Shown one piece after another: positions 17,466 to 25,588 of a stretch of DNA of 39,523 nt. Origin of the DNA: Bacteroidales bacterium (lineage in GTDB: Bacteria > Bacteroidota > Bacteroidia > Bacteroidales > UBA4417). The notes below the pieces were generated by a model. The model was not told where the DNA came from and did no database searches. It saw nothing but the letters and a program-made list of their open reading frames with translations. A program made the translations under genes and the position numbers. Within the stretch, counting starts at the first letter, position 1. Each line of letters begins with the position of its first letter. The stretch covers positions 1 through 39,523 of the forward strand of contig JAURYB010000128.1 of NCBI GenBank assembly GCA_030654075.1, given 5' to 3'.

Positions 17466-18722
17466 TCAGGTTTTCTGCTTCTTCTTTTTTGCCGCGGGAA
17501 ATAATACATTATTTAATATCAGCCTGTAGCCTGGCGAATTAGGAAAAAGATTCAGATCGGTTGGCGGGTCTCCAACCCTGTGTTCATAATCCTCCGGATC
17601 ATGTCCTCCGTAAAAAGTCCAGGTTCCCTTGCCGAAGTCGCCGTGAATATACCTTGCCTCATCCAGAGCTTTGTTTTCGCCCATGATTATAACCTCCGGT
17701 TTAACACATTTTTTCACAAAAGCTGTAGTTTGTCCGCGGAAACCATGAATCACCTGCAAATGATTCTGGCAAAGCATAGTAGGAACCGGATCCCATTTGG
17801 CTGAAAAGTCGAAGAGTGTAAAAAAATCATTGGTAGCACTTACTTTACGCAAGGTATTTACATCAATGGATGATAATTCGTATTCATACGGATTCGTTAC
17901 CAGGTTAAAATTCCTGAAAGCGAAACAATTGTCAAAATTCAGTTTTGACTGAGCTTTTTGGTCCATTCCATCACCATCAAACATCACATCACAAATATCT
18001 ACTCCATCCGACGCTAATGCAATATCATAACTATCAGGTGCTGAACACATCGCAAAGAGATAACCACCACCAGCCACAAATTCCCTGATTTTAAATGCAA
18101 CAGTCCGCTTCATTTCCGAAACTTTCTGAAACCCAAGTTTGGCAGCCATGCCTTCATTTATTCTCACATCTTCCTTAAACCAGGAAGCATTGTGGTAAGC
18201 AGCCCAGAATTTTCCATACTGGCCGGTAAAGTCTTCGTGATGAAGATGAAGCCAATCGTACATCGGAAGCACTCCGTTAATCAGTTCTTCATCATAAACA
18301 ATATCATACGGAATTTCGGCATAAGAGAGTGCCAGGGTAACGGCATCGTCCCAGGGAAGCTTGTTTTTGGGAGAATATACGGCGATTTTCGGAGCTTTAT
18401 TCAGTTTCACTTCATCCATATTTACTTCCGGATCAGCAATTTCCTGAAGAATAGCCGTGGATTGAGCATCAGCAATTACTTCACAATTTACGCCCCTGAT
18501 AAAACACTCATTTTCTATTGTTTTTACATACTTAATCATAAAAGCGCCCCCACGGTAATTCAACAACCAGCTGACTTCAACATCCTGCTGAAGAATCCAA
18601 TAGGCAATTCCGTATGCTTTGAGATGATTTTTCTGAGTCTGATCCATCGGAATCAGCAAATACGCAGCATGAGCTCTTACAATCATTAAAAGAAATACAA
18701 TGATAAAGAGTATACGCTTCAT
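17466..18722 (-). CDS. Exported GATase1/ThuA-like protein of unknown function (Bacteroidota family often labelled 'asparagine synthetase B')
   Basis: I recall this family from Bacteroidota annotations as 'asparagine synthetase B', but nothing in the sequence supports that reaction: there is no N-terminal catalytic Cys and no PP-loop motif. The start chosen is ATG 18722 (MKRILFIIVFLLMIVRAHA), a clear signal peptide; a reading from 18779 adds 19 residues and hides it. The mature start is AYLLIPMDQTQKNHLKAYGIAYW. The body looks like a class-I glutamine-amidotransferase/ThuA fold: PKIAVYSPK near residue 111, FVAGGGYLFAMCSA with candidate nucleophile Cys226, and GKGTWTFYGGHDPED with His374. The length is 418 aa with a basic KKKKQKT tail. 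It lies 139 bp downstream of dnaB. Function is unknown. Confidence 0.75.
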   Translation of the reverse strand: MKRILFIIVFLLMIVRAHAAYLLIPMDQTQKNHLKAYGIAYWILQQDVEVSWLLNYRGGAFMIKYVKTIENECFIRGVNCEVIADAQSTAILQEIADPEVNMDEVKLNKAPKIAVYSPKNKLPWDDAVTLALSYAEIPYDIVYDEELINGVLPMYDWLHLHHEDFTGQYGKFWAAYHNASWFKEDVRINEGMAAKLGFQKVSEMKRTVAFKIREFVAGGGYLFAMCSAPDSYDIALASDGVDICDVMFDGDGMDQKAQSKLNFDNCFAFRNFNLVTNPYEYELSSIDVNTLRKVSATNDFFTLFDFSAKWDPVPTMLCQNHLQVIHGFRGQTTAFVKKCVKPEVIIMGENKALDEARYIHGDFGKGTWTFYGGHDPEDYEHRVGDPPTDLNLFPNSPGYRLILNNVLFPAAKKKKQKT

Positions 18723-18861
18723 TTTCAGTTTTTTTAATACAATCAAATCTCCTTCACCTTTAAAAACAAGCTTCATCAACGTTAATCTTATTTAACAGTT
18801 TTAGCAGAAGATAGTTCTTCGGAGTTTTAACGGATAAAACGATCAATGCTCGATTTTCGGA

Positions 18862-20430
18862 TTAAAAACCTGGTGAACCCATATCAACATCATCATCCAT
18901 GCTATTTAATCTGGATTGCATGATAACCGTATTATTGGCAGGCTGATCAAAACCGGTATTAGGATTTAAAGATAGCCCCAAATTATCGATGCTTAATCCT
19001 GCAACATCCTGGAAACGGGCAAACCTGGCTATAAACTGCAGCCATATTTCATCCGTTGCGCCATTTCTGTGCTTGGCAATAATAATCTGAGCCTTGCTTT
19101 CAGTTGAATTGCCTTCTTCATCTTCCATAATTTTATAATACTCAGGCCTGTATATAAAAAGCACAAGATCGGCATCCTGCTCAATAGCTCCTGATTCGCG
19201 AAGGTCGGAAAGCTGAGGTTTTTTACTTCCCTGGGCGGTGCTCCGGGTTTCGACTGACCGGTTTAACTGCGAAAGCGCGATTACAGGGATATTAAGTTCT
19301 TTCGCAAGGCTTTTTAAGGATCTTGAAATACTTGAAATTTCCTGTTCACGATTACCCATTCCTCCTTTTCGGTCGCCACCGGCAGTCATCAGCTGGATAT
19401 AGTCGATAATAACCATATCAATATCGTACTGGGCTTTTAACCTCCGGCATTTTGCCCGGAGCTCAAAAAGTGATAATGCCGGTGTATCATCAATATATAT
19501 AGGTGCTGTGATCAGTTTCGAAATACGGGCATTTAATTGTTCCCATTCAAAATTCTGTAATTGTCCCCGTCGTAAATTACTGGCCGACAGTTCCGCTTCC
19601 GAAGCAATCAAACGCGCAACCAGCTGATCAGCTGTCATTTCTAATGAAAAAAGCGCTACCGGTTTCTTAGATTCGACGGCAATATTACGCGCCATGGAAA
19701 GGACGAAAGCCGTTTTACCCATACCTGGACGGGCAGCTATAATAATCAGGTCGCTTCGTTGCCATCCGCCGGTAATTTTATCAAGGTCAACAAAGCCGGA
19801 AGGAACTCCAGACGAAACGCCATCGTTTTTCCTCGCATTATCGATCTGGTTCAATACTTTATGAACCAATTCCGGCATCAATTGCGCCTTCTTACGTAGG
19901 TTATTTTCGCTGATTGAAAAAAGGCTGCTTTCAGTTTCATCCAGCAAATCAAAAACATCAGTGGAATCTTCAAAAGATTTACGAATGGTTTCAGTCGAAA
20001 TCTTTATGAGTTCGCGTTGGAGAAACTTTTGTTTTAAAATTCCGACGTGAAATTCAATATTTGCTGATGAAGCAATACGCGATGTAAGCTGGGTTATATA
20101 GAATGGGCCACCGGCTAATTCCAGTTTGCCGGTTTGCCTGAGGGCATTGGTAACCGTAAGGATGTCAACAGGCTCATTGTTATGGAATAAATTACTGATA
20201 GCCTCAAAAATAGACTGGTGCGATTCCTTGTAAAACGTTGCAGGAACCAACATATCAATAACAGCGGCTACAGCATCTTTTTCGAGCATCAGAGCACCTA
20301 ATACCGCCTCTTCCAGGTCAATAGCCTGAGGTGGTAATTTCCCGTGTTCCTGAAATGCGTCCCGCCCGGTAGACGGTCTTTTTATTGCTTTTCGCGATGC
20401 CAGTGCATCCGTTCTTTCATTTTCTTCCAT
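18862..20430 (-). CDS. dnaB: Replicative DNA helicase
   Basis: Hexameric 5'-3' helicase of the replication fork. The 522-aa product has the N-terminal DnaB domain (KLPPQAIDLEEAVLGALMLEK) and a RecA-like C-terminal domain with Walker A RPGMGKTAF (about 234-242), Walker B VIIDYIQLM, and the LSQLNRSVE and SDLRESGAIEQDAD motifs. ATG 20430 is chosen because the upstream TTG at 20439 falls inside the -7 box TAATTTTG (20437-20444). That leaves six bases between box and start, so the mRNA may be almost leaderless. No intein or insertion is seen. The C-terminal tail (PGF end) is short and variable. Confidence 0.97.
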   Translation of the reverse strand: MEENERTDALASRKAIKRPSTGRDAFQEHGKLPPQAIDLEEAVLGALMLEKDAVAAVIDMLVPATFYKESHQSIFEAISNLFHNNEPVDILTVTNALRQTGKLELAGGPFYITQLTSRIASSANIEFHVGILKQKFLQRELIKISTETIRKSFEDSTDVFDLLDETESSLFSISENNLRKKAQLMPELVHKVLNQIDNARKNDGVSSGVPSGFVDLDKITGGWQRSDLIIIAARPGMGKTAFVLSMARNIAVESKKPVALFSLEMTADQLVARLIASEAELSASNLRRGQLQNFEWEQLNARISKLITAPIYIDDTPALSLFELRAKCRRLKAQYDIDMVIIDYIQLMTAGGDRKGGMGNREQEISSISRSLKSLAKELNIPVIALSQLNRSVETRSTAQGSKKPQLSDLRESGAIEQDADLVLFIYRPEYYKIMEDEEGNSTESKAQIIIAKHRNGATDEIWLQFIARFARFQDVAGLSIDNLGLSLNPNTGFDQPANNTVIMQSRLNSMDDDVDMGSPGF

Positions 20431-20436
20431 ACGAGC

Positions 20437-20444
20437 CAAAATTA
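20437..20444 (-). promoter_or_regulatory. -7 promoter box for dnaB (TAATTTTG)
   Basis: Exact TAnnTTTG match on the minus strand, ending six bases before ATG 20430. With transcription starting a few bases after the box, the leader would be about 0-3 nt. Confidence 0.55.
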
Positions 20445-20513
20445 GCTATTTTTCAACCTGCTTTAGAATACCTTGTGACAATAATTTATTAACAATATGA
20501 AATTCCGGGGTTG

Positions 20514-20848
20514 AAGGGTGTTGGTCAAAGGCTCAAGAGTTCAAGGTTCAAGAGTTCGAGGGTTAAAAGGTTCAAAGGGACTATTTTCTATTTTTCTATT
20601 TTCTTTTTTCTTTTTTATGATTGTTCAAAGGTTCAACACTTCGACTTGCTTCGGCGAAAGCTCAGCAACCATCGCTCAGTGTGACAGGTTCAAGGGTTCA
20701 AGGGTTCAAAGATTCAATGGGACGATTAACGATTAACGATTAACGATTTGTTCAAGAATTCAAAGGTTCCAAGGGACTATTTTCCATTTTTCTATTTTCT
20801 TTTTTTCTGATTGTTCAAAAGGTCAAGGGTTCAAAGGTCAAATATATC
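20514..20848. repeat. Long GTTCAAG-type tandem array with CTATTTTC modules
   Basis: This holds irregular 7-8 bp units (GTTCAAG, GTTCAAAG, GGTTCAA), two copies of the GGGACTATTTTC-TATTTTTC module (about 20576-20600 and 20772-20800), and a short pure heptamer run ACGATTA x3.5 at 20722-20747. The 41-bp motif sits inside in inverted orientation. It has the same composition as 669-852. No gene is supported between dnaB and the DUF1573 gene. Confidence 0.85.
20639..20679 (-). repeat. 41-bp dispersed motif, copy 2 (inverted)
   Basis: The reverse complement of 723-763 with a single difference (40/41). In both places it interrupts a GTTCAAG-type array. Confidence 0.85.
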
Positions 20849-20850
20849 AC

Positions 20851-20886
20851 AAAAAAAAGACCGCCAAACATGACAGTCTTTTTTTA
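20851..20886 (-). terminator. Intrinsic terminator of the DUF1573 gene
   Basis: Reading the minus strand, the arms GACTGTC/GGCGGTC form seven pairs with two G-U wobbles. They are extended by an A-run and T-run, with a 6-nt loop and a T tail. It begins 16 bp after the stop codon at 20902. Confidence 0.7.
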
Positions 20887-20901
20887 AAATTTGATTATCA
20901 G

Positions 20902-21363
20902 TTATTTAGCAACTGGTGCCGCACCCGGGTTGTTTTGGGGCATTTGAGCTCCTGTGGTGGCTTCAACTACAGTGCCAATTATCTTAAGCTGAATTGATGT
21001 TTCCTTTGCATTCGATATAACAGTGATGGTTTTGTTTATTGGGCCAATACGATTGGTATCGTATTTTACTTTAACTGAAGCTGATTTGCCTTTTAAGATG
21101 GGTTCCCGTGGCCATTCAGGAACAGTGCAGCCGCATGATGACTGAACGTTGGATAAAATAAGAGGCTCAACTCCTGTGTTTTTAAATTTAAATTCGCAGG
21201 TACCATCACCTCCTTTAGTTACAGTGCCGTAATCATGTGTAGTTTTTTCAAAAGTAATAACCGGGGCATTTGGATTTACAACAGCTTGTGAAGTTGCATT
21301 TTGCGCGAAAGCAGCTAACGACATCATTAATGTAACACCTATCGAAACAAGTACTTTTTTCAT
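20902..21363 (-). CDS. Exported DUF1573 protein
   Basis: Function unknown; DUF1573 proteins are small Ig-like exported proteins frequent in Bacteroidota. The 153-aa product starts with a signal peptide (MKKVLVSIGVTLMMSLAAFA, cleavage probably before QNATSQ). It then has one beta-sandwich domain with the family marks THDYGTVTKGGDGTCEFKFKN, SSCGCTVPEWP and LKGKSASVKVKYD. The C-terminal tail is Pro/Ala-rich (NNPGAAPVAK). It is divergent from a lipoprotein gene. A -7 box lies about 100 bp upstream, giving a leader near 95 nt, and a terminator follows. Confidence 0.9.
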   Translation of the reverse strand: MKKVLVSIGVTLMMSLAAFAQNATSQAVVNPNAPVITFEKTTHDYGTVTKGGDGTCEFKFKNTGVEPLILSNVQSSCGCTVPEWPREPILKGKSASVKVKYDTNRIGPINKTITVISNAKETSIQLKIIGTVVEATTGAQMPQNNPGAAPVAK

Positions 21364-21463
21364 AGTTTTAGTTTTATTGAATTTATTTAATTTCTATTAA
21401 GAAAACCGACTGAAAGTTGAATCATAATGATGTCAATATTCATGCCACCACAATATCTGAATA

Positions 21464-21471
21464 CAAAATTA
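21464..21471 (-). promoter_or_regulatory. -7 promoter box for the DUF1573 gene (TAATTTTG)
   Basis: Exact TAnnTTTG match on the minus strand, 100 bases before ATG 21363. No -33 TTTG at standard spacing. Confidence 0.45.
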
Positions 21472-21514
21472 TCAATTAATATGGATTCGGGAAGAGATTA
21501 TTTCTTAAAAAGTC

Positions 21515-21522
21515 TAAATTTG
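21515..21522 (+). promoter_or_regulatory. -7 promoter box for the 21544 lipoprotein gene (TAAATTTG)
   Basis: TAnnTTTG match 21 bases before ATG 21544, predicting a short leader. It is divergent from the DUF1573 promoter. Confidence 0.6.
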
Positions 21523-21543
21523 TTTAAAAATTAACAATACTTT

Positions 21544-22053
21544 ATGAGACAATTTATTTTATTGAGTTCCGCATTTCTTTTCACTTTTGTGATTTTGTCC
21601 TGCGGAAGTGTTAAAAAAGCGGAAAATATGAAATCCAGTCAAAATGTATTAGTACCGGGGCCAAAAGCTATTATATACCTCACAAGAGAGGACTATTCTA
21701 AATTGGTTCCTGTTATCTTAAGTGATGATAAAAAAACAATTGAATCCTATCCTGATGTTAAAGATATATATTTTAATGGAAGCCTCGCCTACCCTACTCA
21801 ACTTCACAAAGGTTACTGGCTCGACAACAGGGGAATAGGTGAAAATGTAGCTTTTTTAAAGCTGACATATGAAGAGTATTCGAAACTTTCGAAAACACCT
21901 TCGCCGGAGGAATTGATGAAGATGATACTTGATGCTGATCCGATCGTAATAATGTATAATTGTGGGCTTAGGTCGTCCTACCAAAATATAGGCAAAGAAC
22001 TTAACACTAAGCTTGATACTGATGATTTTTCCACTTTTCTGAAAATCAAATAA
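21544..22053 (+). CDS. Lipoprotein of unknown function
   Basis: I do not recognise the family. The 169-aa product has a lipoprotein signal peptide: MRQFILLSSAFLFTFVIL followed by lipobox LSCG, with lipidated Cys20. The mature protein is soluble and mixed alpha/beta, with IIYLTREDYSKLVPVILS and YWLDNRGIGENVAFLKLTYEEYSKL looking like two related strand-helix units around an x-[TL]-[TK]-x-E-[DE]-Y-S-K-L core. This hints at a small internal duplication. It is probably attached to the periplasmic face or outer membrane. Its own -7 box lies 21 bp upstream. No functional partner is apparent. Confidence 0.8.
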   Translation: MRQFILLSSAFLFTFVILSCGSVKKAENMKSSQNVLVPGPKAIIYLTREDYSKLVPVILSDDKKTIESYPDVKDIYFNGSLAYPTQLHKGYWLDNRGIGENVAFLKLTYEEYSKLSKTPSPEELMKMILDADPIVIMYNCGLRSSYQNIGKELNTKLDTDDFSTFLKIK

Positions 22054-22161
22054 CAAAACCATATAAGTCTGTTTATGAGTTATCTATGTGATTTCTTCAA
22101 GCATAAAGACATTCAGATGCACAACTTTTAACAAAAAACATGAGTGAGCTACATATAATAA

Positions 22162-22193
22162 TTTGTAGATATCTAAAAGTTAATTTAACTTTG
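22162..22193 (+). promoter_or_regulatory. Full Bacteroidetes promoter for the DAK2-DegV gene (-33 TTTG, -7 TAACTTTG)
   Basis: TTTG at 22162-22165 and TAACTTTG at 22186-22193 are separated by 20 bases, within the 17-23 expected. It is the best-formed promoter in the window. The box ends 69 bases before the TTG start codon. Confidence 0.75.
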
Positions 22194-22262
22194 TATTATT
22201 GAATTCCAGCAATATTGTTTTATTGCAACGGGAAAAACAAACATCACCAAAGCTCCACATAA

Positions 22263-24074
22263 TTGGAAAATTCAATTCCGCTTGTCAAATTACTGGATGG
22301 TAGAAGTTTCTACTATGCCTTCCTTGCAGGTGCGCAGCGCATATTCGAAAACCAGGGACTTCTTAATAAAATGAATGTATTCCCCGTTGCCGATGCTGAT
22401 ACAGGCACCAACCTGGCCAGTACCATGCGCTCCATTGTCGACAGTCCGATACCTACCAACAATGTTAAAATGGCTGCCGCCGCTTTAGCTGACGCGGCAT
22501 TAGTTGGTGCCCGGGGTAATTCCGGTATTATTTTCGCCCAGTTTCTTTACGGTTTCAGTAACGAGATTGAGAATGAGGAAAATATGACCGTTGAAATTTT
22601 TTCTCGTTCAATCACAAAAGCAGTAACCTATGCTTACGAAGCCATTGCAAATCCTATCGAAGGAACAATGATTTCGGTAATACGCGAATGGGCTGAGTTT
22701 ATTAATGCAATGAAAGGGTTGATTGACGACTTCGTTGAACTCCTTATTAAAGCATTACAGGTTGCCAGGGAATCGCTTGCTGATACTACACGTCAACTCG
22801 AAGTGCTTGCCAAAGCACATGTTGTGGATGCAGGTGCCAAAGGCTTTGTTCTGTTCCTGGAAGGAATGATTGATTTTTTCAAAAACAGGCAGACTATACG
22901 CAGGCTGGCAATTCCAATGAACGATATGATCATGGAAGAAGTAGCGGCTTTTTCGCACGAGGAAATCACACACCGGTATTGCTGCGAAGCCATGCTTGCG
23001 CTTGATCTGCATCCGGGTGAAACCAAAGATACTATTCGTGAATCTATTTCTGGAATGGGTGATTCAATGGTTGTAGCCGGCTCTGAGAAACGCTTACGCA
23101 TTCATATTCATTCCGATACTCCGATCAAACTTTTCGAAGCCATCAGCAAACGATCATCCATTACTTACCAGAAAGTGGATGATATGGTCATGCAGCAGGA
23201 AATGTCGCACAACCGCAAATGGCCTATAGCACTGGTAACAGATTCAACCTGCGATATTCCACAGGAAATTCTTGAAAAACACCAGATAACAATGGTTCCT
23301 TTAACCTTGCAGGTTGGGGCATCGCTATATCTTGACCGTACGACTATTGCCAGTGAGCAGTTTTATAACCTGCTTGAATCCTCTCCTGTTTACCCCACTA
23401 CCTCACAACCTGCATACAAAGATTTTATCAATAAATATTCTTACCTGAGTTCGCATTACAATTCAATAATCGGGATTCACATGAGTAAAGAACTCAGTGG
23501 TACATTTTCGAACAGTCAGCGTGCGGCTAAAGCCGTAAGCGAGCAGGGTGGCAAGGAAATCAGCGTTTTAAATTCAAACAGGCTTTCAAGTGCGTTGGGA
23601 CTTACAGTTCTTCGCGCTGCAGAAGCCATTGAACAGGGTAAAACGCACAGCGAAATTGTTTCAGCCGTTGATAGCTGGAAAGACAAAAACCACATTCTTG
23701 TTAGTGCTTTGACTGTGAAATATCTTGTAAAAAGCGGCCGATTAAGTCATTCGAAAGGTATTGCGGGTAAACTCCTTGGAGTAAGGCCAATAATATCTGT
23801 AAATAATGAAGGGAAAGCCATCACATTTGGCAAATCCTATTCTGAAAAAGGCAGCATGAAGTTGTTAATGGATGAAGCTAAGCGTATTATTGGAAAGGGA
23901 CCTGTGTGGGGATATTCGATTTCACATATCCGCAACCTTGAAACTGCACAGGTTTATGCATCCCAGATGGAAACACTGACAGGAAAGAAACCTCTTTTTA
24001 TTAATGATTGTAGTCCTGTATTAGGCGTTCACGGAGGCCCGGGAACTGTGACTCTTTCGATAATGGAAGTATAA
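22263..24074 (+). CDS. DAK2-DegV fusion protein (FakA/FakB-like fatty acid kinase in one chain)
   Basis: Probable acyl-phosphate-forming fatty acid kinase (inference from FakA and FakB of Firmicutes). The 603-aa chain has an N-terminal DhaL/DAK2 ATP-binding domain (about 1-200) with NVFPVADADTGTN, where the usual PDGD reads ADAD, and VGARGNSGIIFAQ. A middle FakA-type domain (about 220-315) has RYCCEAML and RIHIHSDTP. The C-terminal DegV domain (about 321-603) has LVTDSTCDIPQEI, TTSQPAYKDF, HMSKELSGTFSNSQ and VHGGPGTV, the fatty acid pocket marks of FakB. The start is TTG 22263, forced by an in-frame TAA immediately upstream (22260-22262). It has its own promoter and shares a bidirectional terminator with hom. 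Confidence 0.88.
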   Translation: MENSIPLVKLLDGRSFYYAFLAGAQRIFENQGLLNKMNVFPVADADTGTNLASTMRSIVDSPIPTNNVKMAAAALADAALVGARGNSGIIFAQFLYGFSNEIENEENMTVEIFSRSITKAVTYAYEAIANPIEGTMISVIREWAEFINAMKGLIDDFVELLIKALQVARESLADTTRQLEVLAKAHVVDAGAKGFVLFLEGMIDFFKNRQTIRRLAIPMNDMIMEEVAAFSHEEITHRYCCEAMLALDLHPGETKDTIRESISGMGDSMVVAGSEKRLRIHIHSDTPIKLFEAISKRSSITYQKVDDMVMQQEMSHNRKWPIALVTDSTCDIPQEILEKHQITMVPLTLQVGASLYLDRTTIASEQFYNLLESSPVYPTTSQPAYKDFINKYSYLSSHYNSIIGIHMSKELSGTFSNSQRAAKAVSEQGGKEISVLNSNRLSSALGLTVLRAAEAIEQGKTHSEIVSAVDSWKDKNHILVSALTVKYLVKSGRLSHSKGIAGKLLGVRPIISVNNEGKAITFGKSYSEKGSMKLLMDEAKRIIGKGPVWGYSISHIRNLETAQVYASQMETLTGKKPLFINDCSPVLGVHGGPGTVTLSIMEV

Positions 24075-24135
24075 AATCCTTTCTTAATGCACTAATTTAG
24101 AGTGCTTGTTTATAATTTATAAATTTCAGGCAAAA

Positions 24136-24168
24136 AAAAATCTCCCGGAACAACTCCGGGAGATTTTT
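24136..24168. terminator. Bidirectional intrinsic terminator between the DAK2-DegV and hom genes
   Basis: A perfect stem AAAAATCTCCCGGA/TCCGGGAGATTTTT (24136-24149 with 24155-24168) has a 5-nt loop. It serves both convergent genes. Confidence 0.95.
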
Positions 24169-24188
24169 CAATATTTACATTCATGATG

Positions 24189-25418
24189 TTATTCAAGTTC
24201 TTCAAGCTGGTGATCCGCAGCCGGACCGGCATCGGCAAAAACAATTACTGAATTGTCGGGATTGTTTAACCAGGCTGCATTCCTCAGTTTACTGAAACTG
24301 ATTGAGCCGGTTATGTATTTTCGGTTCTGGCTGATATAGGTTTCTTCGATAGCAAGAAAATCGCGCCGGTCAATATCTGCCATATTTTCGCAGCTTACAT
24401 AAATACGTAAAACATGATCGGTCGAAATTTGATAATCTACACCGGTCCGCGCTTTTTTATACTCGTATTTATATCCATAACGCAAGGCTGCAATATCACT
24501 CAATACAGCTGATGAAGTCGGATAACGGCCGGCGCCTTTGCCGTAAATAAACTGTTCGTCAGCTAACCGGGTTCCAATTATAACTCCGTTAAACTCAAAC
24601 CTTACATTAAAAAGCTGGCTCCTTGGTCCAACAAAGGTTGGCAATACATAGGCAGCCACATCGGTATGATTTACACGGTTGGCGCGGGCTACAAGCTTTA
24701 TGCTATACCCCTTTTCCTTCGCATAAACACTGTCAGTAGGATGAAGCTGGGTAATTCCCTTGCACATAATATCTTCGGGCTTCGAAATAATACCATAAGC
24801 ATGATTCAGAATAATAGTAAGTTTATTGGCAGCGTCAATTCCCAGAACATCAAGTGATGGATCCGTTTCAGCAAAACCGAGTTCCTGGGCAAGTTTCAGA
24901 GCGTCATCATAGGCCATTCCATCCTCATTCATTCGTGTGAGAATGTAATTGGTACTTCCATTAATAATACCCGTAACAGAATTGAGCATATCATTATCGT
25001 AATATTCCTCCAGGTTGCGGATTACAGGAATACTGCCACAAACAGCTGCTTCGTAAAGGAAAGAAGTTTTATTATCAACCTGCAACTGAAGCAATTCAGC
25101 CAGGTGAGCGGCAATCATTTTCTTATTGGCACTCACAACGGCTTTTCCGCTTCCTAACGAAGTTGAAACAATATGCCATGCAGCTTCCGCGTCATCGATC
25201 AACTCTACAACAACATTGATTTCAGGATCATTCAACAGCAGATCAGCATCTGTAGTGAATAATTCTGATGGGGCATTCCGTTTTTTATCAGGATGTTTGA
25301 TACAAATCCGCTTGATTGCAGCCTGTAATGTTGGCGTTTGATTTAAGACACGGTAGATGCCTTCGCCTACCACACCAAATCCAAACAATCCTATAACCAG
25401 TTTCTTTTCGTATGTCAT
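24189..25418 (-). CDS. hom: Homoserine dehydrogenase
   Basis: Reduces aspartate semialdehyde to homoserine with NAD(P)H, the branch point to methionine and threonine. The 409-aa product has the Rossmann start IGLFGFGVVGEGIYRVL, the VSANKKMIAAHLAELLQ segment, the signature GIINGSTNYILTRM, and ELGFAETDPSLDVLGIDAANKL with the catalytic Lys. The last 80 residues are shorter than a standard ACT domain, so feedback by threonine is uncertain. Start ATG 25418. No TAnnTTTG box is found upstream. The gene lies 341 bp after the metB-like gene on the same strand and is probably the second cistron under the SAM riboswitch (inference). Confidence 0.95.
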   Translation of the reverse strand: MTYEKKLVIGLFGFGVVGEGIYRVLNQTPTLQAAIKRICIKHPDKKRNAPSELFTTDADLLLNDPEINVVVELIDDAEAAWHIVSTSLGSGKAVVSANKKMIAAHLAELLQLQVDNKTSFLYEAAVCGSIPVIRNLEEYYDNDMLNSVTGIINGSTNYILTRMNEDGMAYDDALKLAQELGFAETDPSLDVLGIDAANKLTIILNHAYGIISKPEDIMCKGITQLHPTDSVYAKEKGYSIKLVARANRVNHTDVAAYVLPTFVGPRSQLFNVRFEFNGVIIGTRLADEQFIYGKGAGRYPTSSAVLSDIAALRYGYKYEYKKARTGVDYQISTDHVLRIYVSCENMADIDRRDFLAIEETYISQNRKYITGSISFSKLRNAAWLNNPDNSVIVFADAGPAADHQLEELE

Positions 25419-25468
25419 TTTAGTTCTATTTATAGATTTTGTCTTTTTGCTATTTATTTTGTTTTAAG

Positions 25469-25588
25469 AGTCGGGAGTCGGAAGTCGGAAGTCGGAAGTC
25501 GGGAGTCGGAAGTCGGAAGTCGGAAGTCGGAAGTCGGAAGTCAGAAGTCAGAAGTCAGAAGTCGGAAGTCGGAAGTAAGGAAGTAAGG
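25469..25588 (+). repeat. GGAAGTC heptamer array between metB and hom
   Basis: Fifteen tandem 7-bp units (AGTCGGA, with AGTCGGG and AGTCAGA variants) at 25469-25573, then a degenerating AGTAAGG tail. The array is purine-rich on the + strand and has the same unit as 2332-2359 and 35494-35832. Confidence 0.95.

Noticed and set aside
17466..18722. Asparagine synthetase B
   Set aside because: No catalytic N-terminal Cys and no synthetase motif; a signal peptide is present. GATase1/ThuA-like features fit better.
20518..20736. Coding sequence in the GTTCAAG array
   Set aside because: The translation is a repeat of the array unit (GSRVQG-like) with no independent support; the same applies to 730-1035 and 25439-25657.
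22263..24074. Dihydroxyacetone kinase
   Set aside because: The DAK2 domain is joined to a FakA middle domain and DegV, not to DhaK; glycerone binding features are absent.
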